Shown: positions 1-10,557 of the stretch, one piece after another
Numbering within the stretch: position 1 is the first letter of the stretch
Layout: every line of letters starts with the position of its first letter
NCBI GenBank assembly: GCA_009823505.1
Contig: VZQC01008797.1
Span: 346,558 to 410,557 of the forward strand
Source of the DNA: Rhizomys pruinosus
Lineage: Eukaryota; Chordata; Mammalia; Rodentia; Spalacidae
DNA: 64,000 nt
Direction: 5' to 3'
Made by a program: the position numbers and the translations under genes
Notes under the pieces: model-generated
Databases searched by the model: none
Told to the model about the DNA's origin: nothing
Seen by the model: only the letters and a program-made list of their open reading frames with translations

Positions 1-599
1 TGAGGATGAGAGTTTGCCTCTATGTAGGAAGCCAGAAAATGGAGTTGGATCCACGGCAAATGGAGTTGCAGACAGTTGTAAACCACCACCACGGGAGTAC
101 TGAGAACAGAACCAGGGTCCTCTGCCAGAGCAGTAAGCATACTCATTGGCCTCAACGACTTCATTATGATTACAGAAAATAGTCAAACGGACAATTTCTT
201 CAAAGTAGTCAGTAAAAGGTGAATCTCGGCCCAAACTATTGCATTCAACAAAACCAAATAACGAAAAGGACTGAGAAGACGGCTGTGCTGGTACAGAGGC
301 TTGCCTCCCAACACAAAGCTCCTCACCTCCATCCCTGGAACGCAGGTAAAAAGCCGGCCATAGTGGTATGCAGGAGACAAGTCAGCATTCCTGAGGCTGA
401 AGCTAATTCACATGTGCACAACACCAAGAAAGAGTCGTCCAACACCCACGAAAGCAGTAAGGCTCCCCGCTGGTGGTGGCGCCCACCGGTAGGATTTGCT
501 GAAGGAGGCAGAGGCAGGAGGATCTGGAGTTCAAGGCCAGCTTGGGCTATACAGTTTTTTCTTTCCTGCCTCTCAAGATGCATCATCCAACTGGGTTTT

Positions 600-750
600 T
601 CTTTCTCTTTTTTTTGGTCGGTTCGAGACAGGGTCCCCAGCTGGCCTGGAACTTACTCTGTAGACCAGGCTGGCCTTGAACTCACAAAGATCCGCCTGCC
701 TCTGCCTCCCAAACGCTAGGATCAAAGGCGTGCGCCACCACTCCTGGCTT
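600..750 (-). mobile_element. B1 SINE
   Basis: Reverse complement of B1: GAGACAGGGTCCCC, CCTGGAACTTACTCTGTAG, CCAGGCTGGCCTTGAACTC, ending GTGCGCCACCACTCCTGGC. It lies inside composite repeat copy 1. The C/T-rich run at 749-805 follows it. Confidence 0.9.
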
Positions 751-806
751 TTCTTTTCTTTTTCTTTTCTTTTCTTTTTTCTTTCTTTCTTTTTTTTTTT
801 TTTTTA
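749..806. repeat. pyrimidine-rich (TTTTC)n tract
   Basis: Almost pure T/C simple sequence between a B1 and the composite-repeat tail. Confidence 0.8.
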
Positions 807-1194
807 AATTCTGATTTCTTCACACTGAACTCACCAAAACAGTTCTTCAAGGAGCAGACACCTGCACTGGCCCAGTACATTATCATGTTTGGAAATGCTT
901 GCCGTGTTCCTATCTTCATTTTAAATTTCATCAAATATAACTGTGAAACCCACTCTGATCAACTTGGTTGCCTTTCAGAAATTGACTTCATTAAATAAAT
1001 TAATTTAATTGGTAACTCAGATATGTATTTAGTAACTCAGAGGTTACACACTGACAAAGAGCCCCACTCATGTATCTGGTCTGGCTTTCCTTGTCCTGTG
1101 CCTCCTCTACCTCCCTTCTTCTACCCCTCCTCTTCACCTTACTCCCCCTTCCTGTTCTGCTCCTGGGTTTGTTTGTTTGTTTTTGTTTGATTGT

Positions 1195-1275
1195 TTTTTT
1201 GAGACCTGGTCTCTCTTGTAGCCCCAGCTGGCCTGGAACTTGCTGTGTAGACCAGGCTCACCTTAACTTGCCAAC
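1195..1275 (-). mobile_element. partial B1 SINE
   Basis: GAGACCTGGTCTCTCTTGTAG then GCTGGCCTGGAACTTGC and TAGACCAGGCTCACCTT match the 3' half of B1 in reverse. The 5' half is missing. Confidence 0.7.
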
Positions 1276-1659
1276 CAGAAAGAAGATTCTAGGTCAGTTC
1301 CAACTTGATTTCTCAATGTTCTGCAACCCAAATGTGTGCTTTCTTCAGGGTCTTACCACCTAGTTATGGTGAGTAATCCAGAGTCAGTGATGTTTTGGAG
1401 CGCCTCTGAGGCCTCCCTGACTAATAGCTCTAGGGAGGGATACCCCATTTGGCACTGAGATTTTCATCTAGTAGCTGGTGTAGACTGTTATCTGCCTTTG
1501 GGATCAGGCTAACACTAGCTTTGTAATGCTCCCTCCTGTCCTGCTTTCTGGAATACTTTGAGAAGCACCGAAGTCACTTCTTTGAAGTTCTGGTATGTTT
1601 GAGTGACTCTATTTCCCTCTAGACTTTTTTGGCAGAAAGGGCTTTTTGGTTTTACACTT

Positions 1660-1870
1660 TGATGTCAGTGTTCATCCTTGAGAGAAGTCAGGGCAGGAGC
1701 TCAAGGCAGGAGCCTGGAGGCAGCAACTGAAGCACAGAACCATGGAACAAGACTGCTTACCGGCTTGCTCCTCCCCTGGCCTGGACTTTTTATATAGATT
1801 TTTTATTACCGCTTGAATCTCCCTGCCCAATATTGTAATGGGGTTATTTGACCAGAGATGACGACTCAAA
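1660..1870 (-). mobile_element. LTR fragment (MaLR-like)
   Basis: Holds GGCAGGAGCCTGGAGGCAGC, GAAGCACAGAACCATGG and CTGCTTACCGGCTTGCTC, the reverse complement of the 3' half of the LTR complete at 4574-4984. It then runs into ACCAGAGATGACGACTCA, also seen at 15523 and 33280 next to other repeats. Confidence 0.6.
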
Positions 1871-1899
1871 CACAAAATGAAGCCAATAGAAAGTCTTCA

Positions 1900-2030
1900 G
1901 TCGCCTGGCGTGACCACGACTTTAATCCCAGCACTTGGGAGGCAGAGGCAGGTATATCTCTGTGAGTTCAAAGCCAGCCTAGCCTGGTCTACATAGTGAG
2001 TTCCAGGACATCCAGGACAAGTAAGCCAAG
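1900..2030 (+). mobile_element. B1 SINE
   Basis: GACTTTAATCCCAGCACTTG, GGAGGCAGAGGCAGG and GCCTGGTCTACATAGTGAG are diagnostic. The 3' end is degraded (ACATCCAGGACAAGTAAG). Confidence 0.85.
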
Positions 2031-2359
2031 CATAAAGTACAGAAGCCATGTGAAAAAGTCTAAGCAACAGGTACTCTGCCTCGGTGTGCTGGGACTAAAG
2101 GCTTGTGCCACCACGCCTGGCTAGAGTTAAGTTTTAACTTCAGGGCTCATGATATGGTGTAGCTTGGGCAATCTTGAGGTGCCTCAGCACAATATAGATC
2201 TGCTTTATTGTGTACTTTACCTTGGTTCAATTTGGGTAGGTCATATATATCATCCATTTCCTTTAGATTTTCCCAGTTATTGAACCTGGTTTAAGGTGGA
2301 CCTAACAGTGTTCTGAGTGCCATTAGCATCTGTCCTTTTACATTTTTATTGCTTTTTTA

Positions 2360-2460
2360 AAATTTTGTACGAATGACTGTTTTGCCTATATGCATGTGAG
2401 TCCACCCTGGCATGCAGTGCCGAAAGAGGCCAGAAGAGATTGTCACAGTCCCTGGAACTA
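2360..2460 (-). mobile_element. old B2-type SINE fragment
   Basis: GCATGCAGTGCCGAAAGAGG, CCAGAAGAGATTGTCAC and CCCTGGAACTAGAG match the middle of the B2s here in reverse complement, with many substitutions. Confidence 0.6.
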
Positions 2461-2507
2461 GAGTTAGGGATTGTGTTTGTTAGTTTGTTTACCTTTTCTC
2501 TTCTTTT

Positions 2508-2645
2508 CTTTTTGGGACAGTGTCTCCCTGTAGCCCCAGCTAGCCTGGAACTGACTATGTATACCAAGCTGCTCTTGAACTCAAAGAGATCCACTTGCCT
2601 CTGGTTGCCTCTGCTTTCTGAGTGCTGGCATTATAGGCATGCATG
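2508..2645 (-). mobile_element. B1 SINE
   Basis: GGGACAGTGTCTCCCTGTAG, CCAGCTAGCCTGGAACTG and CTCTTGAACTCAAAGAGATC read as B1 in reverse. It abuts a plus-strand B1 a few bases downstream, making a close inverted SINE pair. Confidence 0.85.
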
Positions 2646-2791
2646 GGCTGGGTGTGGTGGCTCACGCCTTTAATCCTAGCACTTGGGAGGCAGAGGCAGG
2701 TGGATCTTAGTGAGTTCAAAGCCAGCCTGGTCTACAGAGTGAGTTCCAGGACAGCTGGAGCTACAGGGAGACCCTGTCTCAAAAAGACCAA

Positions 2792-2792
<1 letters not shown>
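2646..2792 (+). mobile_element. B1 SINE
   Basis: Near full-length: GGGTGTGGTGGCTCACGCC, CTTTAATCCTAGCACTTGG, GCCTGGTCTACAGAG, GGGAGACCCTGTCTCAAAAAG. Its A-tail has expanded into the TAA microsatellite that follows. Confidence 0.95.
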
Positions 2793-2837
<45 letters not shown>

Positions 2838-2838
2838 G
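2791..2838. repeat. (TAA)n microsatellite in a B1 tail
   Basis: About 14 units of AAT/TAA directly after AAAAAGACC, the B1 3' end. Confidence 0.95.
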
Positions 2839-2879
2839 GCATGCACTACATGCCTGGCCCACTTTGGGATCTATCTTTT

Positions 2880-3045
2880 TTGGGGGAGGGCAGGAAAAGG
2901 TTTATTCAGCTCACATCTTCTGGGTCATAGTTCATCATTCATAGTTCATCCAGCCCAAGGCAGGAACTCAGGGCAGGAACCTGGAGGCATGATCTGAGGC
3001 ACAGGCCATGGAGGAATGCTGCTTACTGGCTTGCTCTCTGGCATC
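2880..3045 (-). mobile_element. LTR fragment (MaLR-like)
   Basis: GGTTTATTCAGCTCACATC, GGCAGGAACCTGGAGGCA, CCATGGAGGAATGCTGC and TTACTGGCTTGCTC match the reverse complement of the LTR 3' half. The 5' part is missing. Confidence 0.7.
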
Positions 3046-3049
3046 TATC

Positions 3050-3395
3050 TTAAAGGCTCTCTTTTCATCTCTCATTTTATTAATTTAGGTCTTTGCTCTC
3101 TTTTGGTTAGTTTGGCTGAGGATATGTCATTCTTATTTATCTTATCAAAGAACTAATTCTTAGTGTTTTTGATTTTTTTTTGAGACAGGGTCTCCTTTAG
3201 TCCCAGCTGGCCTGGATCTCACTCTGTAGACCAGGCTGGCCTTGAACTCACAGAGATTGCCTGAGTGCTGAGATCCTCCTGAGTGCTGGGATTCAAGGCA
3301 TGCGCCACCACCGAATCATTGATTCTTTGTATTGCTGTTTGTGACATTTCATTGATTTCTGCCCTGATCCTAATTTCTTTCCATCTTCAGCAATG
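3050..3395 (-). mobile_element. LINE-1 ORF2 fragment split by B1
   Basis: Antisense L1 reverse-transcriptase-region text (CTCATTTTATTAATTTAGG, GGTTAGTTTGGCTGAGG, CAAAGAACTAATTCTTAG) stops at 3165 and resumes after 3312. A minus-strand B1 is nested between. Too degraded to code. Confidence 0.65.
3168..3313 (-). mobile_element. B1 SINE nested in L1
   Basis: TTGAGACAGGGTCTCC, GCTGGCCTGGATCTCACTC and ACCAGGCTGGCCTTGAACTC are reverse B1. The 5' head is scrambled: GAGTGCTG occurs twice. Confidence 0.9.
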
Positions 3396-3453
3396 GGGTC
3401 TTACCATCTAGTTATGGTGAGTAACCAAGAGCAACGACAATTGCTTACATTAT

Positions 3454-3632
3454 TGCCGGGTGTATTGGCACACGCCTTTAATCCTAGCACTTGGGAGGCA
3501 GAGGCAGGTGGATCTTTGTGAGTTCAAGGCCAGCCTGGTCTACAGAGTGAGAGTGTGAGTTCTAGGACAGCTGGGGCTACAGGGAGACCCTGTCTCAAAA
3601 AGACAAAAACAAAACAAAACAAAAAAAAAACA
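3454..3632 (+). mobile_element. B1 SINE
   Basis: GCCGGGTGTATTGGCACACG through GGGAGACCCTGTCTCAAAAAG, with an A-rich tail. It splits a short dispersed repeat whose uninterrupted copy is at 1345-1460 (GTCTTACCACCTAGTTATGG). ACATT-containing sequence on both sides resembles a target-site duplication. Confidence 0.92.
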
Positions 3633-4573
3633 ATAGCGTACATTGTTTTGGAGGGCCCCTGTGGCTTCCCTGAGAATCCCTCATTTGGCTCAGTTAAGAC
3701 CCTAATTCAAGTTTGGCTTGTTCTTTTTTCCAGAACCCCAAGTTATTCATTTGTGACCTCTCTGATTTCTTTTTTTTCCCTTTATTTATTTTTTTAAGTA
3801 TTCTCTGCATTTTTTTTCTTCTATTACTTCTTTATTTTTTCTTCATTTTTTAACAATAAACAATAATTTATGAGTACAAGCATCCTTCGTGTAAAACCAA
3901 TTTGCAAGCAGTTGTGCCCAAACCCACACGGCCCAAGGGTCCCACCATCCAGCTAGGTTGGGGCCTGTATGTACAATCAAGTTGATCAAATAAGTATCCA
4001 GTCTATATTGCTGTAGTTTCACCATTCACCCCAATCACAGCCCTTACATTCTACCACGCCCCTTCTCCCGCAGATTGTTCCCTAGGCTTAGAAAAGGGGC
4101 ATAGGTGGATGAGAAGCAAAACAGTCTACTTTCTCTGGAGCTGTCATTTTGGACTCTGGTCAGTTCTGGCTGTTTCTATTCATGGGCTGACAGGAATAAC
4201 CTTTCAATCCTACTAATGAAGCACAAGCAATTAGATATATAGGTATTTAAACAGTACTAATTGTTATGGAAGGTTACTTTGGTATAGACACAGATGTTTG
4301 CGATGGTATGTTAATCCATGAATTAGTTTTTTCTGTAAAAAGATGCACAGGTGTTATGTGGCTTATAACATCTCCTAACCACTAGAGGAGTGTAAGCTTG
4401 TGGGCTCAGCCATGGGTTATTCCTCCAAGGAGAGAGCTACTAGCCACTTAGATTTGGGATATACAGACATATGGCTACCACTGCTGCACAGTATTTCCAG
4501 GCAGGTGAGGTGAAACTGGTGCTGATGGTGGAGTCTTGCTTGACTCAAGGAGACCTATATTTGCTTTATTGGT

Positions 4574-4984
4574 TGTGCTGGATAGCTTTAGTGTCAACTT
4601 GACACACCTGGGTTGAGGGAGCCTCAATTGGGGAATTGGCTCCATTGGATGGCCTGTGCCACATCTGTGGAGTTTGTCTTGATGGCCAAGCAGTGTGGAA
4701 GGGCCCAGCCCACAATGAGTGGTGCCACCCTGGGCAAGTGGTTGTGAGTTGTTATTAAGAAGGCAGGGCTGGGCATGATGCCAGAGGAGCGAGCAAGCCA
4801 GTGAACAGGTTCCTCATGGCCTGTGCTTCGGCTCCTGCCTCCAGGTTCCTGCCCTGAGGTTCCTGCCTTGGCTCCCTAAGTGATGAACTGTGTGACCCAG
4901 GGAGAGTAAGCTGAATAAACCTTTACTCCCCAAGTTGGTGTTGGTCAGAGTGTTTGTCACAGCAATGGAAGACAAACTACAACA
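4574..4984 (+). repeat. 5' LTR
   Basis: 411 bp, TG...CA. Contains GTCAACTTGACACACCTGG near the start and GCTGAATAAACC (AATAAA-type signal) about 70 bp before the end. It lacks several single bases present in the 3' LTR. Confidence 0.88.
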
Positions 4985-4989
4985 GAAAT

Positions 4990-5006
4990 TGGTACCAGAA
5001 GAGTGG
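4990..5006 (+). promoter_or_regulatory. primer-binding site, tRNA-Leu type
   Basis: TGGTACCAG followed by AAGAGTGG, six bases after the 5' LTR end. It matches the complement of a tRNA-Leu 3' end except for a small A-rich insertion. Assignment rests on general knowledge of ERVL primers. Confidence 0.65.
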
Positions 5007-6167
5007 TATTGCTGTGACAGACCTGACCTTGGTGTTTTGGGCAAGGATTGTGGAGGGTTTGGAACTTTGGGCTGGGAAGATCATTGAATGCCTACTGGAT
5101 TGTTGCTGTGGAGCTTGAGCAGTTTTGCTGAAGGAGTTGTAGAAGATGGAGGCCCGCTTGTGAAGTTTCTAGTTTTCAAAGGGGAGCAGAGAATCATCAG
5201 GACTGTGTAAATGTGGGTTCTGTCAGCTGGGGCTGAGGAATCAGCTATAAGTAACAAGAGACCAGAACCTGAAGTGAAATTTTGTTGTACTGGGACAATT
5301 GATGCTGGTTAGCTGGGGTGAAAATCACCTGTAAGTACAACAAGAACCAGCATCACTGTGTTGAAATCTTCTGGGAAGAAATTTCTTCAGGGTCAGCACA
5401 AGAAGCTGTTGATCCAAGGGGCCTGAGCCTCCATCTTGAGCCAGAAGCAGGACTTGGTAATGGTGTAAGAGTCTCCTATATTGGTTCTGGTGTTGAAATT
5501 TGAGGGGGTGTTACAGAGAGCAGCCGAGGCTTAGGCACTGTGAGAGGTCAGGAAAGACCATTGGTGGAAGAGTGCACCTTCTGTTGAAGTGAAGACCCTG
5601 GGATTGCAGGGGTCATGGAGAGAAGCTGAGGCTTTGCCCCGGAGAGGTCAGAAGAGACCATTGGTTGAAGGTGGCCTCATTTCAGTGGTCGACGCCAGCT
5701 TTTTGAGATGCTGGCGACTTGGGCGACACCAAGCGCCGCGGCAGGGCTGTGGTACTGGAGTGGCCTGGGTCTGGTGATGAGCTGTGGTGTGCTGCTGGAT
5801 GCAGAAGGTCAAGAAGGGAAGATGCTGCTGAAAACCCTTTTGGAGACCAGAAGATCGTGAGTGATTCAGGTCCCAGGCCTTGAGCTACTTTTGCTGACTT
5901 AGTTTTGTTCTGAGAGTGGCCCTGATTCTTCCCTTTGACATAAGGACAGTACTTGTTTTGGCATTTCTGCAGCAGCCCACAGTTAAGAGCACTTTTAATA
6001 GACTGTGAACTTTTAAGTGTTTTGGACATTTTAAGGACTGTGGGGCTTTTAAGGTTGTACTGTCTTAGGTTGTGATTAATGTTAACATCATACTTTGGGG
6101 ATAAGAACTGGAAAGGTGGTGGTTTAATAGTGATGTGTTTTGTGTGTCAAGTTGACAAGGGGTCAAT

Positions 6168-6579
6168 TGTGCTGGATAGCTTTAGTGTCAACTTGACACA
6201 CCTGGGTTGAGGGAGCCTCAATTGGGGAATTGGCTCCATTGGATTGGCCTGTGGCCACATCTGTGGAGTATTGTCTTGATGGCCAAGCAGTGTGGGAGGG
6301 CCCAGCCCACAATGAGTGGTGCCACCCTGGGCAGGTGGTTGTGTGTGGTATAAGAAGGCAGGCTGGGCATGAGCCAGAGGAGCAAGCAAGCCAGTGAACA
6401 GCATTCCTCCATGGCCTGTGCTTCAGCTCCTGCCTCCAGGTTCCTGCCCTGAGTTCCTGCCTTGGACTCCCTAAGTGATGAACTGTGACCCAGGAGACAT
6501 AAGCTGAATAAACCCTTTCCTCCCCAAGTTGGTGTTGGTCAGAGTGTTTTGTCACAGCAATGGAAGACAAACTACAACA
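6168..6579 (+). repeat. 3' LTR
   Basis: 412 bp, same ends as the 5' LTR. It carries intact TGAATAAACCCTTTCC. A short purine run (ACAAGGGG) lies just upstream as a weak polypurine tract. Confidence 0.88.
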
Positions 6580-6865
6580 TTGGTTTAGTGGCCTTTGGTC
6601 ATACTCTCTGGTATTCCAGAGACCAACTGTATACTTGCAAGTGCGGTCTCAATACATCTTTCCCATGCTTACATCAGGTCTTTGACATCAGGGCCTTACT
6701 GCCTCTCTTCTTGCAGTTATCCCAGTTTCCAGGCAAGAAGCCTTTACCTTTCGGGGGGGGGGGCTTGGATCCCCTGGCCAACATCTCCTTGGTAGAATAA
6801 TCCTTTGCTGATATCAGAGCTCTCCTGTATTAATATATTTTGCTTAAATGCACAGCTTAAAGAGA

Positions 6866-7980
6866 CTTTAGTATATTTGGTTCTGAATAGAGAATAATCT
6901 TTTTCACACTTCCTATGTCTATTAGTCAATTAAAAAAGGCAGTTTTACCGGTTTTATAAGAGATTATCTCTATAACAGTTGGCTCCAATTTACAGTTAGA
7001 GAACGACCTCCTCATCATCATATTTCTCCTTGTTCTATGGAGGGGAGGTAAGAAAGTCTCTCATATTAAAACTTTGTGGCACCTAGAAGGTAAGTTTCGT
7101 TAGGACTCATTATAAACAGTTGTTACAAATAGGATCCAAAGAGAGGTTTGATGCCTGTAGCAGTCTGAGGCTTTTCTTCCTTTCAATGTTCAGAGGGGCC
7201 AACTTTTCTGCTGGCACTTCCTGGTACATCCTACACAATCCGAAGCTGTATCTTTTCTTTCTCAGTTGTTAAATTGGTGACGTTTTGACTTGTGGGAACA
7301 TACAAATCTTTCCTGTAGTTAGTTTTAAGATTTGAATTGCAAAGTTTTTGACAAAAAGTTTTCATATATAACTGTATCCCTCCTTTTTATTTTAGGTTTC
7401 TATTTTTTGACCCATGACCCATGAGTCTCAAAAAGGCAGTTGTAGTACACATACCTATAGGCAGGAATCAAGTTGCAGATTTCATCAAATTCACCCAAGC
7501 TGCTTTGGGTGACTGTATGTTGTTAACTTGGGAAGCAAACTTAATTCCTTAAGTTAAATCATCCTACAGGTAAAAGAGAATGCTACAAGATGATACTGTA
7601 CAACAGAAAAAATTATAGAGAACATTTGTATATGCCAATCCCAAAGTTATTGTTATACAGATTTTAAGTAAAACAAATGTGGATAACAACAATTTACATT
7701 CCAATTAACTCAGATGCATTACCATTTTTATCAAAACCTTTAAACCAATGTTGTTTGATATACACATATTTACTTTTACTAAGTCCTAAAACACCATGTA
7801 ACCTGTAGACAGAGTCTGGGTAAAATTGGATACTTGTTGAACTCACATCAATTAAATATACATTAATTGAATATAGACCCGTGTCCCTCTCCTGCCCCTC
7901 CTACCCCTCCCGAGTCACCATTTCAGTTTTCTGATGCAGTCTTTCTGTTGCTGTTCTTTTAATATGCATCCCTCTCCACA
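6866..7980. other. no gene seen; AT-rich, possibly partly L1 3' region
   Basis: No coding frame, SINE or tandem repeat. The last ~150 bases (CCCGTGTCCCTCTCCTGCCC) may belong to the 3' untranslated region of the antisense L1 that starts near 8000. The rest is unassigned. Confidence 0.4.
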
Positions 7981-7984
7981 AGAA

Positions 7985-9560
7985 ATATTTACAACTGGGT
8001 TATTGGCGCTAGCATCCACAGACGAGGGACACCATTCGTCATTTATTTTTCTGGGACTTTGTTGCTTCACTTAATATAATATCTTCTAGCTCCATCCATT
8101 TACCTGCAAAGTTCATGATGTTGTCTTTCTTTACTGCTGCATAGAACTCCATTGTGTACATGTACCACATTTTCTCTATCCACTCGTCAGTTGAGGGGCA
8201 TTTGGGTTGGTTCCAGCTTTTTGCTATTGTGAACAGAGCTGCAATAAATATAGCTGTGCATGTATTTCTGCAGTAAGATGAGTCTTGTGGGTATATACCC
8301 AGGAGTGGTATGACTGGGTCAAATGGCAAGCTCATTTTGAGTCTTCCAAGGGTTCTCCACACTGCTTTCCATAGTGGCTGTACAAGTTTACATTCCCACC
8401 AGCAATGGATGAGTGTTCCCCTTTCCCACAACCTCTCCAGCACTTGGTATCATTTGTTTTCTTGATCCTGGTCAGTCTTATCGGAGTGAGATGATATCTT
8501 ACAGTGGTCTTAATTTGCATTTCCCTAATTATTAGTGACGCTGAACAGTTTTTAACATGTTTCTCAGCCATCTCTAATTCCTCCTCTGTGAAGTCTCTAC
8601 TCAGTTCTTTGCTCCATCTTTTGAGTGATTCATTTGTTTTCTTTCTTCTTTGTTTTTTGAGTAGTTTATATACTCTGGAAATTAATGCTTTGTCAGATGT
8701 ATCTGCAGTGAAGGTTTCCTCCTACTCTGTGGGTTTTCTCTTCACTTCCTTGATTGTTTCTTTTGATGTACAGAAGCTTTTGAGTTTAATGAGGTCCCAT
8801 TTGTCAATTGTCAATCTTATTTCTTGTGCAGCTGCTGTCTGATTTAGGAATTCTTTTCCTACACCTATATCTTGCAGTCTGCTGCCAAGTTTTTCTTCTA
8901 TCACCTCCAGAGTTTTGGGTTTCACATTGAGGTCTTTAATCCATCTGGAACTGACTTTTGTGCAGGCCGAGAGGTAGAGGTTTAATTTCATTCTTCTGCA
9001 GGTGGTGATCCAGTTTTGCCAACACCACTTACTGAAGATGCTGTCTTTCCTCCATTGTGCCTTCTTGGCCCCCTTGTCAAATATAAGATGGGTGAAATTG
9101 TATGTGCTCAGGTTTGGATCTTCAGTTTTATTCCATTGGTCAATTGGTCTGTTTTTGTGCCAGTACCAGGCTATAGCCCTGTAGTATAGTTTGATGTCTG
9201 GTATAGAGATTCCCCCCTGTATTGCTCTTTTCACTCAGGGTTGCTTTGGCTATTCTGGTTCTTTTGTTTTTCCAAATGAAATGAGGATTTTTTCCCCCAA
9301 GCCTGTGAAGAAGCTCTTGGGGATTTTGATTGGGATTGCATTAAATCTGTACACGAGTTTGGGTAGAATGGACATTTTTAAACTATTTATTTTCCCAATC
9401 CATGAGCAACCTCTCTGATTTCTCAATGTGTGCACTTAGAATTATAAGCTTCTTTATAAGGACTGCCTTCATTGTATCCCATAGGTTTTAATATGCTGTA
9501 TTTTCATTTTCATTCAATTCTAGTAATTGTTTTTTATTTCCTTCTAGATTTCTTCAAGGA
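7985..9560 (-). mobile_element. LINE-1, antisense, ORF2 3' part (truncated, broken)
   Basis: Read on the minus strand, frames at 9234-8722 and 8443-8039 translate to the C-terminal part of L1 ORF2. Recognisable pieces are [18 protein letters not shown], the [11 protein letters not shown] zinc-knuckle region, and AKSWNQPKCPSTDEWI with MWYMYTMEFYAAVKK. Frames shift several times, so it is inactive. Upstream of the C-terminal part, 9435-9250 matches the next ORF2 stretch, and after about 9420 the text jumps to a different ORF2 segment, implying an internal deletion. No 5' UTR or ORF1 is present. Confidence 0.93.
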
Positions 9561-9603
9561 CATATTCACAGCATCTGTGAGTTCATGAGTTGTTTTTTTT
9601 TTC

Positions 9604-9645
9604 TGAAGGAGGAGGAGGAGGAGGAGGAGGAGGAGGACCAGAGGG
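9604..9645. repeat. (GGA)n microsatellite
   Basis: GGAGGAGGAGG run at the outer end of the composite-repeat tail. Other copies have purine-rich but not pure tracts here (about 40440, and reverse at 18860). Confidence 0.9.
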
Positions 9646-10143
9646 AGGAAGAGGAGGAGTCCTACTGGGTATAATAAAGGTGAAACCAGGTCTTTATATG
9701 AGGAGACGAGCACAAGAGGAAAAACACATGAAATATGTGTACAATGCGGGGCAGAGAATTTAGCGAAAATGTCTATTTCCTGGATATTTCCTATGAGCCC
9801 TGAACTGCTCAAAAACATAAAGTGGATGTAATGAACAAAGACAAGGACAAGGACAAGGACAAGGACAACGCAGAACAGACTCTGAAGTGGGACCCCTTAT
9901 CGGTCTGTGAGCACTGTGAATAGATCTTGATTTAAGCTCAATTATAATTTAAATTAATTAGTAGAAATGAATTTAATTTCTCAAAGGCAACCAACTTAAT
10001 CATTAAGTTTAAAATGAAAGACAATCTTTTTATCAAGAACTCAGCGGACAATGGCAAACATGACATGCATCCAGCAAGTTCACATGCCCACCCGTTGAAG
10101 AACTGTTTTGGTGAGTTGGGTGTGTAAAGCCTGGCAAACACTG

Positions 10144-10145
<2 letters not shown>

Positions 10146-10220
<75 letters not shown>
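10146..10220. repeat. (AG)n microsatellite
   Basis: About 36 AG units. The Leu-Ser frames on the minus strand come only from this tract. Confidence 0.97.
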
Positions 10221-10223
<3 letters not shown>

Positions 10224-10496
10224 TTGAGGGGCACATCTGAATTGGTGAATATGAACTGATTTGTGTTTTTTGGAGGAGAAAAAACGCATAGCCCAAGCTG
10301 GCCTCGAACTCCAGATCCACCTGCCTCTGCCTCTTCAGCATATCCTACCGGTGTGCACCACGACCACCGGCAGGAAAGTGGGCTGCCTGAGTTTTATTGA
10401 AGCTTCTCTCCAGTGACGCAAACGGCAGAGACTAGAAATTCCTATGGTTCAGGGTCTAGACATGGAGGTGTCACCAACGCTTTGCAGTCTCCGCCC

Positions 10497-10497
<1 letters not shown>

Positions 10498-10541
<44 letters not shown>
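10498..10541. repeat. (CA)n microsatellite
   Basis: About 21 CA units within the GC block of composite repeat copy 2. Equivalent positions in other copies carry CA/GT or none. Confidence 0.97.
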
Positions 10542-10542
<1 letters not shown>

Positions 10543-10543
<1 letters not shown>

Positions 10544-10557
10544 GCGCCCCCTGCCGA
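10543..10557 (-). promoter_or_regulatory. CTCF-like core motif in composite repeat
   Basis: The reverse complement reads TCGGCAGGGGGCGCG, close to the CTCF core (CCASYAGRKGGCRS). The equivalent place in other copies is CCGGCAGAGGGCGC at 14407 and CGGTAGGGGGCGCC at 17917. Motif match only. Confidence 0.5.

Larger units (their letters stand above)
415..1165 (+). repeat. composite repeat, copy 1 (module plus AT-rich tail)
   Basis: Oriented as GC block, B1-like module, AT tail. The module is at 468-548 with a GCGCCCACCGG core and GAGTTCAAGGCCAGC. The tail at 825-1165 holds CACCAAAACAGTTCTTCAAG, TTGGTTGCCTTT, a TTAATTTAATT run and ACACTGACAAAGAGC, all shared with copies at 14.9-15.2, 18.35-18.7 and 32.4-32.9 kb. 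A minus-strand B1 sits between module and tail. The GC block is missing or too diverged to see. Family identity is inferred from shared order; I know no name for it. Confidence 0.6.
4569..6584 (+). mobile_element. two-LTR MaLR/ERVL-like retrotransposon with 5-bp TSD
   Basis: Complete non-autonomous LTR element. Its 5' LTR is 4574-4984, its interior 4985-6167 and its 3' LTR 6168-6579. Both LTRs begin TGTGCTGG and end ACTACAACA. The flanks TTGGT at 4569-4573 and 6580-6584 form a 5-bp target-site duplication. Just after the 5' LTR, TGGTACCAG(AA)GAGTGG at 4990-5006 resembles a primer-binding site complementary to the 3' end of tRNA-Leu, as expected for ERVL/MaLR. The interior is only 1.18 kb and I see no gag, pol or env. 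The LTRs differ by few substitutions plus small indels, so the element is fairly young. The paralogous repeat at 56.7 kb lacks it. Confidence 0.88.
3843..6865 (+). repeat. dispersed ~1-kb repeat (copy A) split by an LTR element
   Basis: Sequence from about 3843 to 4573 and again from 6580 to about 6865 aligns in order with about 55970-57005. Shared text includes GCCCTTACATTCTACCA, GTCATTTTGGACTCT, CTCCTAACCACTAG, GAGTTATTCCTCCAAGGAGA-like text and AATATATTTTGCTTAA. A reverse-complement copy lies at about 22230-22990. It looks like an old retroelement fragment; I cannot name it. The MaLR-like element interrupts this copy only. Confidence 0.75.

Noticed and set aside
4985..6167. gag or pol remnants inside the LTR element
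   Set aside because: The interior is 1.18 kb and its frames (up to 115 codons) show no retroviral motif; it is treated as a non-autonomous element.
9938..10341. Leu-Ser-rich frames on the minus strand
   Set aside because: They are the translation of an AG microsatellite.
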